Shown here: piece by piece, positions 8,813 to 16,770 of the stretch
How positions within the stretch are numbered: position 1 is the stretch's first letter
How the letters are laid out: the number at the start of each line of letters is the position of its first letter
Origin: Peptoclostridium acidaminophilum DSM 3953
GTDB lineage: Bacteria > Bacillota > Clostridia > Peptostreptococcales > Peptostreptococcaceae
NCBI RefSeq assembly: GCF_000597865.1
Contig: NZ_CP007453.1
Coordinates: 496,001 to 560,000, forward strand
Direction: 5' to 3'
DNA: 64,000 nt
Made by a program: the position numbers and the translations under genes
The notes under the pieces: generated by a model
Database searches by the model: none
What the model was told of the DNA's origin: nothing
Seen by the model: only the letters and a program-made list of their open reading frames with translations

Positions 8813-10102
8813 CTAACCGGCTATTTCGCCTGACACAGTTGATTGAACGGCCTTAGGCTTCCTGTTTTTTAATTTCAGAACTAGTATAGCCGAAACTGCT
8901 CCAACTGCAAGAACACCCATCTGGTACATGAACATGTACGTGTATCCAACGTTTTCAAACTTATCAAGCCAGTTTCCGTAAAGCACGAACTGGAACATGT
9001 CAGGAGAGAATCCAATAACAGCAGCCATTCCTATTGTAGAAGCCGTGTATTTCTTTGGAACGTTAAGCTCTGTTATTACTGCATAGTATGATCCCCTTCC
9101 CATGTATACCGAAAGTGCCATTACCAGAGTAAGAGCAATCAGTATCCAAACCGGCGTTCCTTTGCCAAGATTAAGCATAAGCGCCATTCCCGCAAGTCCA
9201 ACAAGATTTACGCCCAGAAGCACCTTTGCGGACGATTTCACCTTGTCTGTTAGGAATCCGCCAAGTGGCGCGCCTATAAGCGTCATGACATAAGTTCTAA
9301 CTATTGCCACCCAGCCGGCAAATGCAACGCTGGCGCCCAGTACATCCGTGAAATACGGAGTAAAGTATGTCATAGTAGTCAGATAGGAGTATATTGAGAA
9401 TATCGAGAATGCTATAAGCCATGTTGCAGGGCTCTTTGCTATATGAATGTAGTCAGACAAGCCAAGCTTGTGTACCTGCTCTTTTTCTCCTGAGTCTTTT
9501 TCTCTTTCAGCCTTTGCTTTTTCCGGATCATCAAGCATCATCCATACCGGTATTGCAACAAGAAGAGACATTATGCTAAGTCCCATAAGCGCTGCCTTAA
9601 GTCCTGCAGTACCTTCAAGGAAACGTGCAAACAGAAACATCATGACCGCGTTGAAAACTATGTTCCAAATACCTATTATAGATTCGTTCATTCCGAATAT
9701 CTTGCCCTGATCTTCATCTCCAACAAGATTCCTTACAATTTTTATGTGTGCAGGGTAGTTCATTACAAGGCTTGCTATCGAGAAGCCAACCCACATTATC
9801 AGTGCGAACGAATAAGTCGGATTCATTACAAATGCGATTCCGAAAATACCATTTAATATCGCAGAACCAACATACACCTTCTTGTAATTGAATCTGTCAG
9901 CTATCCAGCCGCCAAGAGGACAGCCGTAGAAGTTTCCAAGTCCGTAGATAGTTATAAGGAACCCCAGTTGAGCGTTGCTGACACCGAGCATTTCTTGAAA
10001 TGGGTCATAAAAAACATATTGTATAAACGGGATCAGGTAAACTATTGACCAGCATGAACCAAGCGCCAACAAAGTCAGCATAAGCTTAAGTTTCTTATTC
10101 AT
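8813..10102 (-). CDS. Major facilitator superfamily transporter
   Basis: 429 residues with about 12 membrane helices in two halves separated by a charged loop (DDPEKAKAEREKDSGEKEQ). The MFS signature GGWIADRFNYKKV follows helix 2, and GAPLGGFLTDKVKSSAK is its counterpart in the second half. The overall character is of the oxalate/formate- and sugar-phosphate-antiporter branches. It lies between the antiporter and the vor genes, so export of an acid product or uptake of an amino or oxo acid is plausible but unproven. Confidence 0.85.
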   Translation of the reverse strand: MNKKLKLMLTLLALGSCWSIVYLIPFIQYVFYDPFQEMLGVSNAQLGFLITIYGLGNFYGCPLGGWIADRFNYKKVYVGSAILNGIFGIAFVMNPTYSFALIMWVGFSIASLVMNYPAHIKIVRNLVGDEDQGKIFGMNESIIGIWNIVFNAVMMFLFARFLEGTAGLKAALMGLSIMSLLVAIPVWMMLDDPEKAKAEREKDSGEKEQVHKLGLSDYIHIAKSPATWLIAFSIFSIYSYLTTMTYFTPYFTDVLGASVAFAGWVAIVRTYVMTLIGAPLGGFLTDKVKSSAKVLLGVNLVGLAGMALMLNLGKGTPVWILIALTLVMALSVYMGRGSYYAVITELNVPKKYTASTIGMAAVIGFSPDMFQFVLYGNWLDKFENVGYTYMFMYQMGVLAVGAVSAILVLKLKNRKPKAVQSTVSGEIAG

Positions 10103-10352
10103 ATTATCCCCTCCAAAATCAATCTCTCAAAATTCAAATACAATTTTTTCTACAATACATTTGAAAAAAATGCTTTAGCAACCATAACTTTCTACGTCTC
10201 AACTGCAAATGTGCACTGCGTGCATTTTTAATAATCATGCAGAAGTTCTATCTGCCGGAATCAAGTTCCGCTTTCATTGCAAGAAAAATCGGTCTTTTCT
10301 TTTTACTCCAGCGAAATGCCCAACTCATTCATTTGCTTCAAATTAATGCGGG

Positions 10353-10889
10353 TTATATGAAATTATAGCCAGCCTTGAATGCCTTGGTATTCATTTCTTC
10401 GAATTTTTCCTTGCCTTTTTTTCTGAACATGTCGTTCATGCCGTTTAATCCTTCTTCTTCAGTGAAGTCACCTGTTGCCTTGACGATGACACCCGCCATT
10501 ATTATGTTTGCTCCCTTTGGATGGTTTATTTCCTTAGCCAGCCTCGAGCAGGGAACCTCTATTACCTTGACGTCGCTTCTCACATTAATATCGCATGTGA
10601 CAAGGTCGCTGTTTACAATTACGGTTCCACCCGGAGCTACTGTATTTATAAATTTATTAAAAGATGGCACATTCATTGCAAGAAGCACATTTGGTTGTTC
10701 CTGAGACGGATTGTAAATTATGCCTTCTCCGTATTTAACCGTACAGTTTGCAGTTCCGCCCCTCATTGCCGAGCCGTATGATGGCATCCATGTAGCGTTT
10801 GCTCCCTTATGCACTGCTATTTGAGAGATAACTAGTCCCGATGTCAGAACTCCCTGGCCTCCCGAGCCTGCAAATACGATTTCTCTCAT
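10353..10889 (-). CDS. 2-oxoacid:ferredoxin oxidoreductase, gamma subunit
   Basis: 178 residues starting IVFAGSGGQGVLTSGLVISQ, the CoA-binding glycine-rich start of the gamma domain, with the conserved PSYGSAMRGGTANCTVKYG. It is the last of four genes (delta, alpha, beta, gamma); the beta gene ends one base upstream. The complex converts a 2-oxoacid, CoA and oxidised ferredoxin to acyl-CoA, CO2 and reduced ferredoxin in the cytoplasm. Confidence 0.92.
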   Translation of the reverse strand: MREIVFAGSGGQGVLTSGLVISQIAVHKGANATWMPSYGSAMRGGTANCTVKYGEGIIYNPSQEQPNVLLAMNVPSFNKFINTVAPGGTVIVNSDLVTCDINVRSDVKVIEVPCSRLAKEINHPKGANIIMAGVIVKATGDFTEEEGLNGMNDMFRKKGKEKFEEMNTKAFKAGYNFI

Positions 10890-10890
10890 G

Positions 10891-11631
10891 CTATTTTACC
10901 TCCCTAGTCTTGAATTCACCCAATGGGTAGTAAGGAATGAGTTCATTTTCTATTCTCTCCATTGCCTTAAGCGGCGACATTCCCCAGTTTGTCGGGCATG
11001 GTGAAAGCACTTCAACTACAGAATAGCCTTCGCCGTTTATTTGGGCCTCAAGGGCATTCTTGATATAGCCTTTAAGCTTGTTTATATTTGCCGGCGTGTT
11101 GACAGCTCCCCTTGCTACGTATGCCGCGTTGAACTGATCTGCAACGAGCTCTGGAAATTTTATTGGATTTCCAGTTATAGCACAGTCTCTTCCCATTGGA
11201 GAAGTTGTAGTCTTTTGTCCCGGCATTGTAGTATTGCTCATTTGACCGCCAGTCATACCATAGTTAGTATTGTTGACTAGTATTGCTGTGAACTTCTCAT
11301 TTCTGTATGCAGCACTTGTAGTCTCTGCAAGTCCAATGCTGTATGCATCGCCGTCACCCTGATATGCCACTACTATATTGTCAGGATTTACTCTTTTCAT
11401 GCTTGTGCAAACAGCTCCCGCACGTCCGTGAAGACAGTGAAGTCTGTCTGTTTCAAGCACGCCGCCTAGAAGGCTCGAGCAGCCTACACCTATTCCGAAT
11501 ATGATGTTTTTGTCCTGACCGAGTTCTTCCAGACACTCTGTTATCAGCCGGATTACCACACCGTGTCCGCAGCCTGGGCAGAACGATGAAGTTTTCTTAG
11601 CTATTTCAGCGATTTTTTTAGATTTAGCCAT
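10891..11631 (-). CDS. 2-oxoacid:ferredoxin oxidoreductase, beta (thiamine pyrophosphate) subunit
   Basis: 246 residues. FCPGCGHGVV supplies Cys ligands for an iron-sulfur cluster, and GDGDAYSIGLAETTSAAYRN followed by NN is the thiamine-pyrophosphate/Mg2+ motif. NYGMTGGQMSNTTMPGQKTTTSP is the typical substrate-side loop (seen as two adjoining parts). It sits between alpha (2-bp gap) and gamma (1-bp gap), implying translational coupling. Carries out the decarboxylation chemistry of the complex. Confidence 0.92.
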   Translation of the reverse strand: MAKSKKIAEIAKKTSSFCPGCGHGVVIRLITECLEELGQDKNIIFGIGVGCSSLLGGVLETDRLHCLHGRAGAVCTSMKRVNPDNIVVAYQGDGDAYSIGLAETTSAAYRNEKFTAILVNNTNYGMTGGQMSNTTMPGQKTTTSPMGRDCAITGNPIKFPELVADQFNAAYVARGAVNTPANINKLKGYIKNALEAQINGEGYSVVEVLSPCPTNWGMSPLKAMERIENELIPYYPLGEFKTREVK

Positions 11632-11633
11632 GA

Positions 11634-12692
11634 CTAGTATACCTCCTTAATTTCGCCAGCCGCGATTTTAACAAAATCCTCTTGAATAGCTTTCATGGCT
11701 GGTATTCCATATACGTATGGCAGGCAGTAAACTGGTATGTCCGATTTCATTGACTTTTTAACTGTAAGCGCCACATCGTCCACTAGCTGTCCTGTTGCAT
11801 TTGCTTCAACCGTTATAAAACCTTTGACATTTGGATTAACCTTTGCGAAAGCGTTTTCCGGGAACGGCCAAGCTATTATTGGTCTTATGAAGCCCACCTT
11901 GTGACCCTGAGCCTTAAGCTGCTCGACAGCGCCCTTAGTAGATCTTCCTGGTAGCCCGTAAGCGACAAATACATAATCAGCATCCTCAATGTCTCCATCT
12001 TCCCATCTTTGCTCGTTTGCTTTGATTAAATCGTGCTTTTCATTCAAGAGCACCGCTTCTTTCATTGAATCCCTGTCGAATATGCCAACTTTCTTGTATG
12101 AGTATTTTCCGTCGAAGCCCCATGGCTGTCTTTTGACTTCCTTGAACTCAGGAAGCTCGCAAGGCTCCATCATTTGTCCTAGAGCGCCTTCTGTCATAAG
12201 TGTAGCCACTGTTCTGTATTTTTCTGCAAGGTCAAATGCAAGTCCAGTAAGATCGACTGCCTCTTGTATGCTTTCAGGACAAAGAACTATGGTTCTGTAG
12301 TCGCCGTTTCCGCCACCCCTCGTTTCTCTAAGATAGTCGCACTGGGCAGTGTGAAGAGTTCCTATTCCATTTCCATATCTTACAACATTTATCACAACAG
12401 CTGCCAATTCTTCATCGTAAAGCTGAGTAATACCTTCCTGCTTAAGGCTCATTCCCGGACCAGATGATGCTGTAAAGCTTCTAACACCGCATGCTGCCCC
12501 GCCTACTACCATGTTTATTCCAGCAAGCTCACTTTCGGCCTGCACAAAAGTACCGCCAATTTCCGGCATGCGCCACGAAAGATATTCCATTATCTCGGTC
12601 GATGGAGTTATCGGATATCCCGCATATAGTCTCGCGCCAGCCCTTACTGCGGCTTCAGCTATAGCTTCGTTGCCTTTAATCATGTCACCCAT
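11634..12692 (-). CDS. vorB: 2-ketoisovalerate (VorB-type):ferredoxin oxidoreductase, alpha subunit
   Basis: 352 residues, the usual VorB length. The N-terminus KGNEAIAEAAVRAGARLYAG, then YPITPSTEIMEYLS, is the pyrimidine-binding domain of the alpha subunit, and GPGMSLKQEGI is the conserved TPP-side loop. The 352-residue alpha plus separate small delta and gamma genes, rather than a fused pyruvate enzyme, point to the VOR/KOR group. Pairing with ptb-buk and an aminotransferase favours branched-chain 2-oxoacids from valine, leucine or isoleucine. 2-Oxoglutarate or 2-oxobutyrate remain possible substrates. Confidence 0.85.
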   Translation of the reverse strand: MGDMIKGNEAIAEAAVRAGARLYAGYPITPSTEIMEYLSWRMPEIGGTFVQAESELAGINMVVGGAACGVRSFTASSGPGMSLKQEGITQLYDEELAAVVINVVRYGNGIGTLHTAQCDYLRETRGGGNGDYRTIVLCPESIQEAVDLTGLAFDLAEKYRTVATLMTEGALGQMMEPCELPEFKEVKRQPWGFDGKYSYKKVGIFDRDSMKEAVLLNEKHDLIKANEQRWEDGDIEDADYVFVAYGLPGRSTKGAVEQLKAQGHKVGFIRPIIAWPFPENAFAKVNPNVKGFITVEANATGQLVDDVALTVKKSMKSDIPVYCLPYVYGIPAMKAIQEDFVKIAAGEIKEVY

Positions 12693-12719
12693 GTTATAAT
12701 GCCTCCTTAATTGTTATTA

Positions 12720-12917
12720 CTATCCTAGAATTTCATATACGCCGTCAGGACACATAGTATAGCATATGCCGCAGCCTATGCATTTTTCATGATCCACAAC
12801 TACAGTTTGATAACCAAACTCGTTTATTTCCTCAGAAAATGTTATGGCTTTTTTAGGGCAGTTTGCCGCGCAAAGCTCGCACTGCTTGCATCTTATTGCA
12901 TCAACCTTTACCTTCAT
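12720..12917 (-). CDS. 2-oxoacid:ferredoxin oxidoreductase, delta (2[4Fe-4S] ferredoxin) subunit
   Basis: 65 residues with two CxxCxxCxxxCP motifs (CKQCELCAANCP and CIGCGICYTMCP), the standard bacterial-type ferredoxin fold. First gene of the vor operon. It carries electrons from the thiamine site to free ferredoxin. A GGAGGGAA ribosome site precedes the ATG. The leader of about 120 bp carries an 11-bp GAAC-N3-GTTC palindrome and a second 16-bp palindrome. Confidence 0.92.
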   Translation of the reverse strand: MKVKVDAIRCKQCELCAANCPKKAITFSEEINEFGYQTVVVDHEKCIGCGICYTMCPDGVYEILG

Positions 12918-12945
12918 TACGATATTCCCTCCATTTCTATACAGT

Positions 12946-12961
12946 ATGTTTGATCAAACAT
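12946..12961. promoter_or_regulatory. Perfect 16-bp palindrome in the vor leader
   Basis: ATGTTTGATCAAACAT lies 29 bp before the vor start codon, inside the transcribed leader. It could be a second operator or an RNA hairpin next to the ribosome site. Confidence 0.45.
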
Positions 12962-13010
12962 GAACCTGATGTAGAGTTGTAAGAACTTAATTGTTTTGTT
13001 CTGTTCTTCG

Positions 13011-13021
13011 GAACATTGTTC
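13011..13021. promoter_or_regulatory. Operator candidate GAAC-N3-GTTC in vor leader
   Basis: GAACATTGTTC sits about 19 bp downstream of the vor -10 box. The surrounding TTCGGAAC..TGTTCT matches the buk-leader site at 14 of 16 positions. Confidence 0.55.
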
Positions 13022-13039
13022 TATTTTTTATTTAAGACA

Positions 13040-13068
13040 ATTCTACACCCGTTTTTATTCGTCGTCAA
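13040..13068 (-). promoter_or_regulatory. Sigma-A promoter of the vor operon
   Basis: Minus-strand TTGACG (13068-13063) and TAGAAT (13045-13040) are spaced by 17 bp. The start codon of the ferredoxin subunit is about 120 bp downstream. Confidence 0.75.
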
Positions 13069-13080
13069 CATCTTTTCTGA

Positions 13081-13095
13081 AACTTTTTGAAAATT
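13081..13095. promoter_or_regulatory. CodY-box-like sequence upstream of the vor promoter
   Basis: On the minus strand AATTTTCAAAAAGTT matches the CodY consensus AATTTTCWGAAAATT at 13 of 15 positions and ends 12 bp before the -35 box. CodY senses branched-chain amino acids, which would suit this operon. AT-rich DNA gives such matches by chance, so confidence is low. Confidence 0.35.
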
Positions 13096-13369
13096 ATTAT
13101 AATATTCACATTGTCGAATCTATTAATAACATACAGCAATTGAATGCTTGCTTTGTATAATTACGTAAAACGTCAAAACACAGAATAATTCAATCCGCAA
13201 CTGCCTATAAATGCTATATGTCACGGAAATTGCCTGAGCATTCAAAAAAAAGATTGAACCATCGAAAATGTGGATAAAATTATATTGTAAGTTTAATTTG
13301 ATAACAGCAAGTACAATCACGCAAACTTGTCAATTGATTTTCACAAAGAACTCTAAGGGGTGCATAAAA

Positions 13370-14095
13370 TTGAAATACAACTGCATTAGGTGCCAGCTAA
13401 ACGAAGACATAAGAAAGATGGAAGTGAAGCTCGACCACCTGATATTTGAAAGAAAAGGGGATCTGATGGATCCGGAAATAGTTCAGCTTAGCGGGGATAT
13501 AGAAAGGTATACTGCAGAATGTACAAACTGCAAGACAAGAAGGGATTCGATAGCAAATTCAAGCGGAAATAGCATTTTCGGATGTCATATATCGTTTTAC
13601 TATTATGGTCTGTCACACCTTATTATGAACATGTGCAGTTATATAGCAAGCGGCGTCAGAAAAAATGAACTCGTTTTTCTTTCTATGGAGACGGAGGTTT
13701 TCGACAAACTCATGGCACTTCTGCAGCGTTTGAACATCCCAAGTGAGAGCATTTATTTATACCCGGTAGAGGAAATGATAATGCTAAACAAGGAGCGCGG
13801 CATATCGGTTCTTAAAAACAAGGTAGACGAATTCGTGAATGATGCCAAAAACAGGGGGTTTAGCGGTATACGATGGATTGGTCAGCCATCGTACGCCATG
13901 AAAAGAACTTCAAAATCTGATTTTCTTGAGTTTGAGCTTGCCCTTACCGAAATGGTTGCAGACAAGGAGATATCGATACTTTGCATTTACGATTCATACG
14001 ACTATGTTACAACCAGAAAATATATCGATGAAGATGTAATGCGTGAGTCAGTTAATACTCACACTCATATTCTGGGAAACATGGATATTGATTAA
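13370..14095 (+). CDS. MEDS-domain protein with a Spo0E-like N-terminus
   Basis: 241 residues from the TTG at 13370, which has AAGGGGTG seven bases upstream. Residues 5-54 form two helices bracketed by Cys pairs (C5xxC8 and C51xxC54); the helices resemble Spo0E-type aspartyl-phosphate phosphatases, with SGDIE in place of the usual SQELD. From about residue 66 (FGCHISFYYYGLSHL) the protein looks like the MEDS sensory domain first described in DcmR of methylotrophs and methanogens. It is transcribed away from the vor operon and ends in a bidirectional terminator. The Cys pairs may bind metal. Function unknown; a signalling or regulatory role is likely. Confidence 0.65.
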   Translation: MKYNCIRCQLNEDIRKMEVKLDHLIFERKGDLMDPEIVQLSGDIERYTAECTNCKTRRDSIANSSGNSIFGCHISFYYYGLSHLIMNMCSYIASGVRKNELVFLSMETEVFDKLMALLQRLNIPSESIYLYPVEEMIMLNKERGISVLKNKVDEFVNDAKNRGFSGIRWIGQPSYAMKRTSKSDFLEFELALTEMVADKEISILCIYDSYDYVTTRKYIDEDVMRESVNTHTHILGNMDID

Positions 14096-14114
14096 TATTA
14101 ATTAAATATGAAAT

Positions 14115-14160
14115 AAAAACCGTTTACAGACATAGAAATATGTTCGTAAACGGTTTTTTA
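14115..14160. terminator. Bidirectional intrinsic terminator
   Basis: AAAAACCGTTTAC pairs perfectly with GTAAACGGTTTTT around an 18-base loop. Oligo-T tracts occur on both strands, so it serves both the MEDS gene and the convergent oxidoreductase gene. Confidence 0.9.
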
Positions 14161-14180
14161 TTGGATTTTTCCGATATGAA

Positions 14181-15212
14181 TTATCTCGCCCTCAAGTACT
14201 GCTCCGGCCAGTATTCAAGCTCATCGCCCAATTCCTTGGAGGCCTGAAGCGGCCAGTACGGATTCCTGAGCAGCTCCCTGCCAAAAAACACCATGTCAGC
14301 CCTTTCGTTTCTGATTATTTCATCCGCCATGGATGGTTTGCTTATTAGACCTCCTGAAATCACAGGCAGACCCGTAAGCCGCTTTATAGTCTCGGCAAAT
14401 CTTGTCTGGTAACCTTCGTATGCAGGCACAGGCGCGCTAACAAGCCCTCCTGAGCTCACATTGACTATGTCTATGCCTTCGCCCTTTACAAGGTTTATAA
14501 TGTCAGCCACATCATGTGGTCGGTTTCCAGCTTCGCAATACTCCTCTGCCGATACACGCAGGCACACGGGCTTATCATCCGGCCAAGACAGCTTTGCCCT
14601 TTTTACTATCTCCCTTAGGAAAGCCGCCCTATTTTCGACGCTCCCGCCATATTCGTCTGTTCTCTCGTTTGTGACAGGCGAGAGAAATTGGTTTATCAGG
14701 TAGCCGTGTGCGCCGTGTATTTCTATTATGTCAAAACCCACAGCCAAAGCTCTTTCAGCAGCCTGCCTGAATGCTTCGAAAACCTCCTCGATATCATCCA
14801 GTTCCATTTTCCTTGGTCTTTTGTATGTCAGGCTGTGCGAATCGAATTTTATGGGGGAGGGCGCTATTATGTCCTCGCCTTTCGCTTCGCACTTTCTGCC
14901 TGCGTGCGCCAGCTGTATGCCTATTTTGGATCCGTTCCGTTTGACCCTTCGTACTATCTCGCTTAATCCCTCAATTTGGGAATCATCCCAAATGCCAAGG
15001 TCCTCGCCGGTTATCCTGCCCCTGCTTTCCACGGCCGTGGCTTCGACCATAACAAGGCCCACACCGCCTATTGCCCTTGTCTCATAGTGCGTAAAGTGCC
15101 ACTCGTTCGCATAACCATTTTCATTCGAGCTGTACATGCACATAGGCGCCATCATTATTCTGTTTCTTATGTGAAGATTTTTAATTGTTATGGGTGAAAA
15201 AATCCTGTTCAT
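14181..15212 (-). CDS. NADH/NADPH:flavin oxidoreductase, old yellow enzyme (YqjM/NamA-like)
   Basis: 343 residues from the ATG at 15212, which has GGAGGTGG four bases upstream; an upstream in-frame ATG would add 25 residues of unlikely sequence. The barrel begins FSPITIKNLHIRNRIMMAPM. GIQLAHAGRK, EIHGAHGYLINQFLSP (His pair that hydrogen-bonds the substrate) and the FMN phosphate-binding ISGGLISKPSMADE and MVFFGRELLRNP regions are present. It reduces activated C=C bonds such as 2-enals and enones. No iron-sulfur cluster Cys set of the longer dienoyl-CoA reductases is present. Its physiological substrate is unknown. Confidence 0.9.
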   Translation of the reverse strand: MNRIFSPITIKNLHIRNRIMMAPMCMYSSNENGYANEWHFTHYETRAIGGVGLVMVEATAVESRGRITGEDLGIWDDSQIEGLSEIVRRVKRNGSKIGIQLAHAGRKCEAKGEDIIAPSPIKFDSHSLTYKRPRKMELDDIEEVFEAFRQAAERALAVGFDIIEIHGAHGYLINQFLSPVTNERTDEYGGSVENRAAFLREIVKRAKLSWPDDKPVCLRVSAEEYCEAGNRPHDVADIINLVKGEGIDIVNVSSGGLVSAPVPAYEGYQTRFAETIKRLTGLPVISGGLISKPSMADEIIRNERADMVFFGRELLRNPYWPLQASKELGDELEYWPEQYLRAR

Positions 15213-15412
15213 AAGCCACCTCCATATCATTATCCGAATTGCACTCAATATTTTTTCCCATCTGAACAACTCAAATATAATATCCATTATAGTATTCCCT
15301 TTTTTATTTTACCCAATACAATATATATCCAACACGTCTGCTAATACTTGATACATTCATCTAAGCGCTATTAGGGCATATATGCATCTCAACAAGCTCT
15401 GTTTTCAAAATC

Positions 15413-15454
15413 AAAACCCCGCCTGCGGGAGTGTTCTGCTGCCGCAAACGGGGT
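15413..15454 (-). terminator. Terminator after the carrier gene of the grd operon
   Basis: CCCCGTTTGCGG pairs with CCGCAGGCGGGG on the minus strand and is followed by TTTTGATTTT. It lies 65 bp beyond the carrier stop. The rest of 15213-15519 shows nothing else clear. Confidence 0.8.
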
Positions 15455-15519
15455 CAATATGCGTTTTATTAAAATATGCGCTTGGGAATTGTTTTGCAGA
15501 GAAGTTAAAACATCTTGAT

Positions 15520-16635
15520 TTAGGCTTCCTCGCTGACAGCTACCTGCTCGGCAACTTTCGATGCGCCCACAGTTTTTACATCTTTTATTATCATTAGCAC
15601 CAGCAGGAATATGCCTACATATCCGTTTATTACATAGATAATGTTAACCAGCCTGTCAAAGGGCACCTTGAGTCCTACAAAAGCTCCTATTATGGCAAGC
15701 ACTATTGCCGCAGTCTTGAATTTGCTGCTCTTTTCATCAGCTATCCTTGCTGTAACAGTCCATAAGAGTGGCACTGATGTAGTATAAATTCCCGCTACAA
15801 CTGTCACAGAGAATATAAGCGCTACAACAGGATGTATGTTGCCGGCTAGTATAAGAGATGGTATTTTGGATCCCGCCACCTGCTCAACGTTCGCCATAAG
15901 CCCAAGGGCTACCACTATTACAGCCGCCGAGAATCCGATTGCTCCGAATATTGCGCCCATTGTTGCTTCCTTCTTGCTGCTTGCGCCTGCGCCCATAGCC
16001 GACATAAAGGTCGCCAGCCATAGCATACAGAAACCAACGTATGAACCTGCTGCAAACAGCCAGTTGCTAGAAGCCTTGAGCAGATTGAGCTTAGGAATCA
16101 CCTCGTTTGCTGTAGCAAGGCCCTCAGGATTTTTGAATATCGAAATAATTCCCAGGGTTATTGCCATCACTGCAATTGTAGGTCCTATCTTGCCTATTAC
16201 ATCTACTATTTTGCCAAGTCCGAATACAACGGTGCTCACAGCAAGTATAGCCATTCCTATTCCGCCCACCGCTACCGGAAGTCCGTATTGCTGCTGCACC
16301 GTTGCACCCGCGCCGCCAATCATTACGATAAAAGACATGTATATGAATAGCGTAGAGAAATAGTCATAAAATGTTCCGATTGTCTTTCCGCAATAATATG
16401 GATATATGTCGCTTCTTTTTTCAAACTTGTTGTTATAGCCAGCCATTATGAAACTAATGCCTACATACAGGAACAAGAGAAAAACTACTACAGAGCCCAG
16501 CACACCCATGTATCCATATGCTGTAAAGTACTGCATAATTTCCTGTCCTGTTGCAAATCCCGAGCCTATTAGAAATGCTATAAAGGCTCCGGCATACGTG
16601 GCCACCTGTTTGACATTGACTTTTGATGCATCCAT
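15520..16635 (-). CDS. YkvI-like amino-acid-type carrier, last gene of the grd operon
   Basis: 371 residues, about ten membrane helices. The N-terminus VATYAGAFIAFLIGSGFATG has the broken-helix glycine pattern (GSGFATGQE) of LeuT-fold transporters, and overall it resembles the uncharacterised Bacillus YkvI family. It lies 135 bp after the selenoprotein gene, with a stable hairpin in the gap but no classical terminator, so it is probably partly co-transcribed from the sigma-54 promoter. The context suggests uptake of the reductase substrate (glycine, sarcosine or betaine) or exchange of a product; this is inference. Confidence 0.7.
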   Translation of the reverse strand: MDASKVNVKQVATYAGAFIAFLIGSGFATGQEIMQYFTAYGYMGVLGSVVVFLLFLYVGISFIMAGYNNKFEKRSDIYPYYCGKTIGTFYDYFSTLFIYMSFIVMIGGAGATVQQQYGLPVAVGGIGMAILAVSTVVFGLGKIVDVIGKIGPTIAVMAITLGIISIFKNPEGLATANEVIPKLNLLKASSNWLFAAGSYVGFCMLWLATFMSAMGAGASSKKEATMGAIFGAIGFSAAVIVVALGLMANVEQVAGSKIPSLILAGNIHPVVALIFSVTVVAGIYTTSVPLLWTVTARIADEKSSKFKTAAIVLAIIGAFVGLKVPFDRLVNIIYVINGYVGIFLLVLMIIKDVKTVGASKVAEQVAVSEEA

Positions 16636-16723
16636 AAATATCCTCTCCCTCCTTGGTGTGAGTCAAGGCATTAATTTTTACTTGCAGCAAATATGCAGCA
16701 GTTTCTGTATGTTATATTAAATG

Positions 16724-16760
16724 GCGGCTAGAGATGGCTTTGCAAGTCGTCTCTAGCCGC
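16724..16760 (-). other. Stable hairpin between the selenoprotein and carrier genes
   Basis: GCGGCTAGAGA pairs perfectly over 11 bp with TCTCTAGCCGC around a 15-base loop, immediately after the stop codon. No T-run follows on the minus strand, so partial termination or mRNA protection is more likely than full termination. Confidence 0.6.
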
Positions 16761-16770
16761 ATGTCAGGCG

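Noticed and set aside
15836-16363. Plus-strand frame of 175 codons opposite the carrier gene
   Set aside because: Composition (I/P/A/T-rich) is the mirror of membrane helices on the other strand; no start signals.
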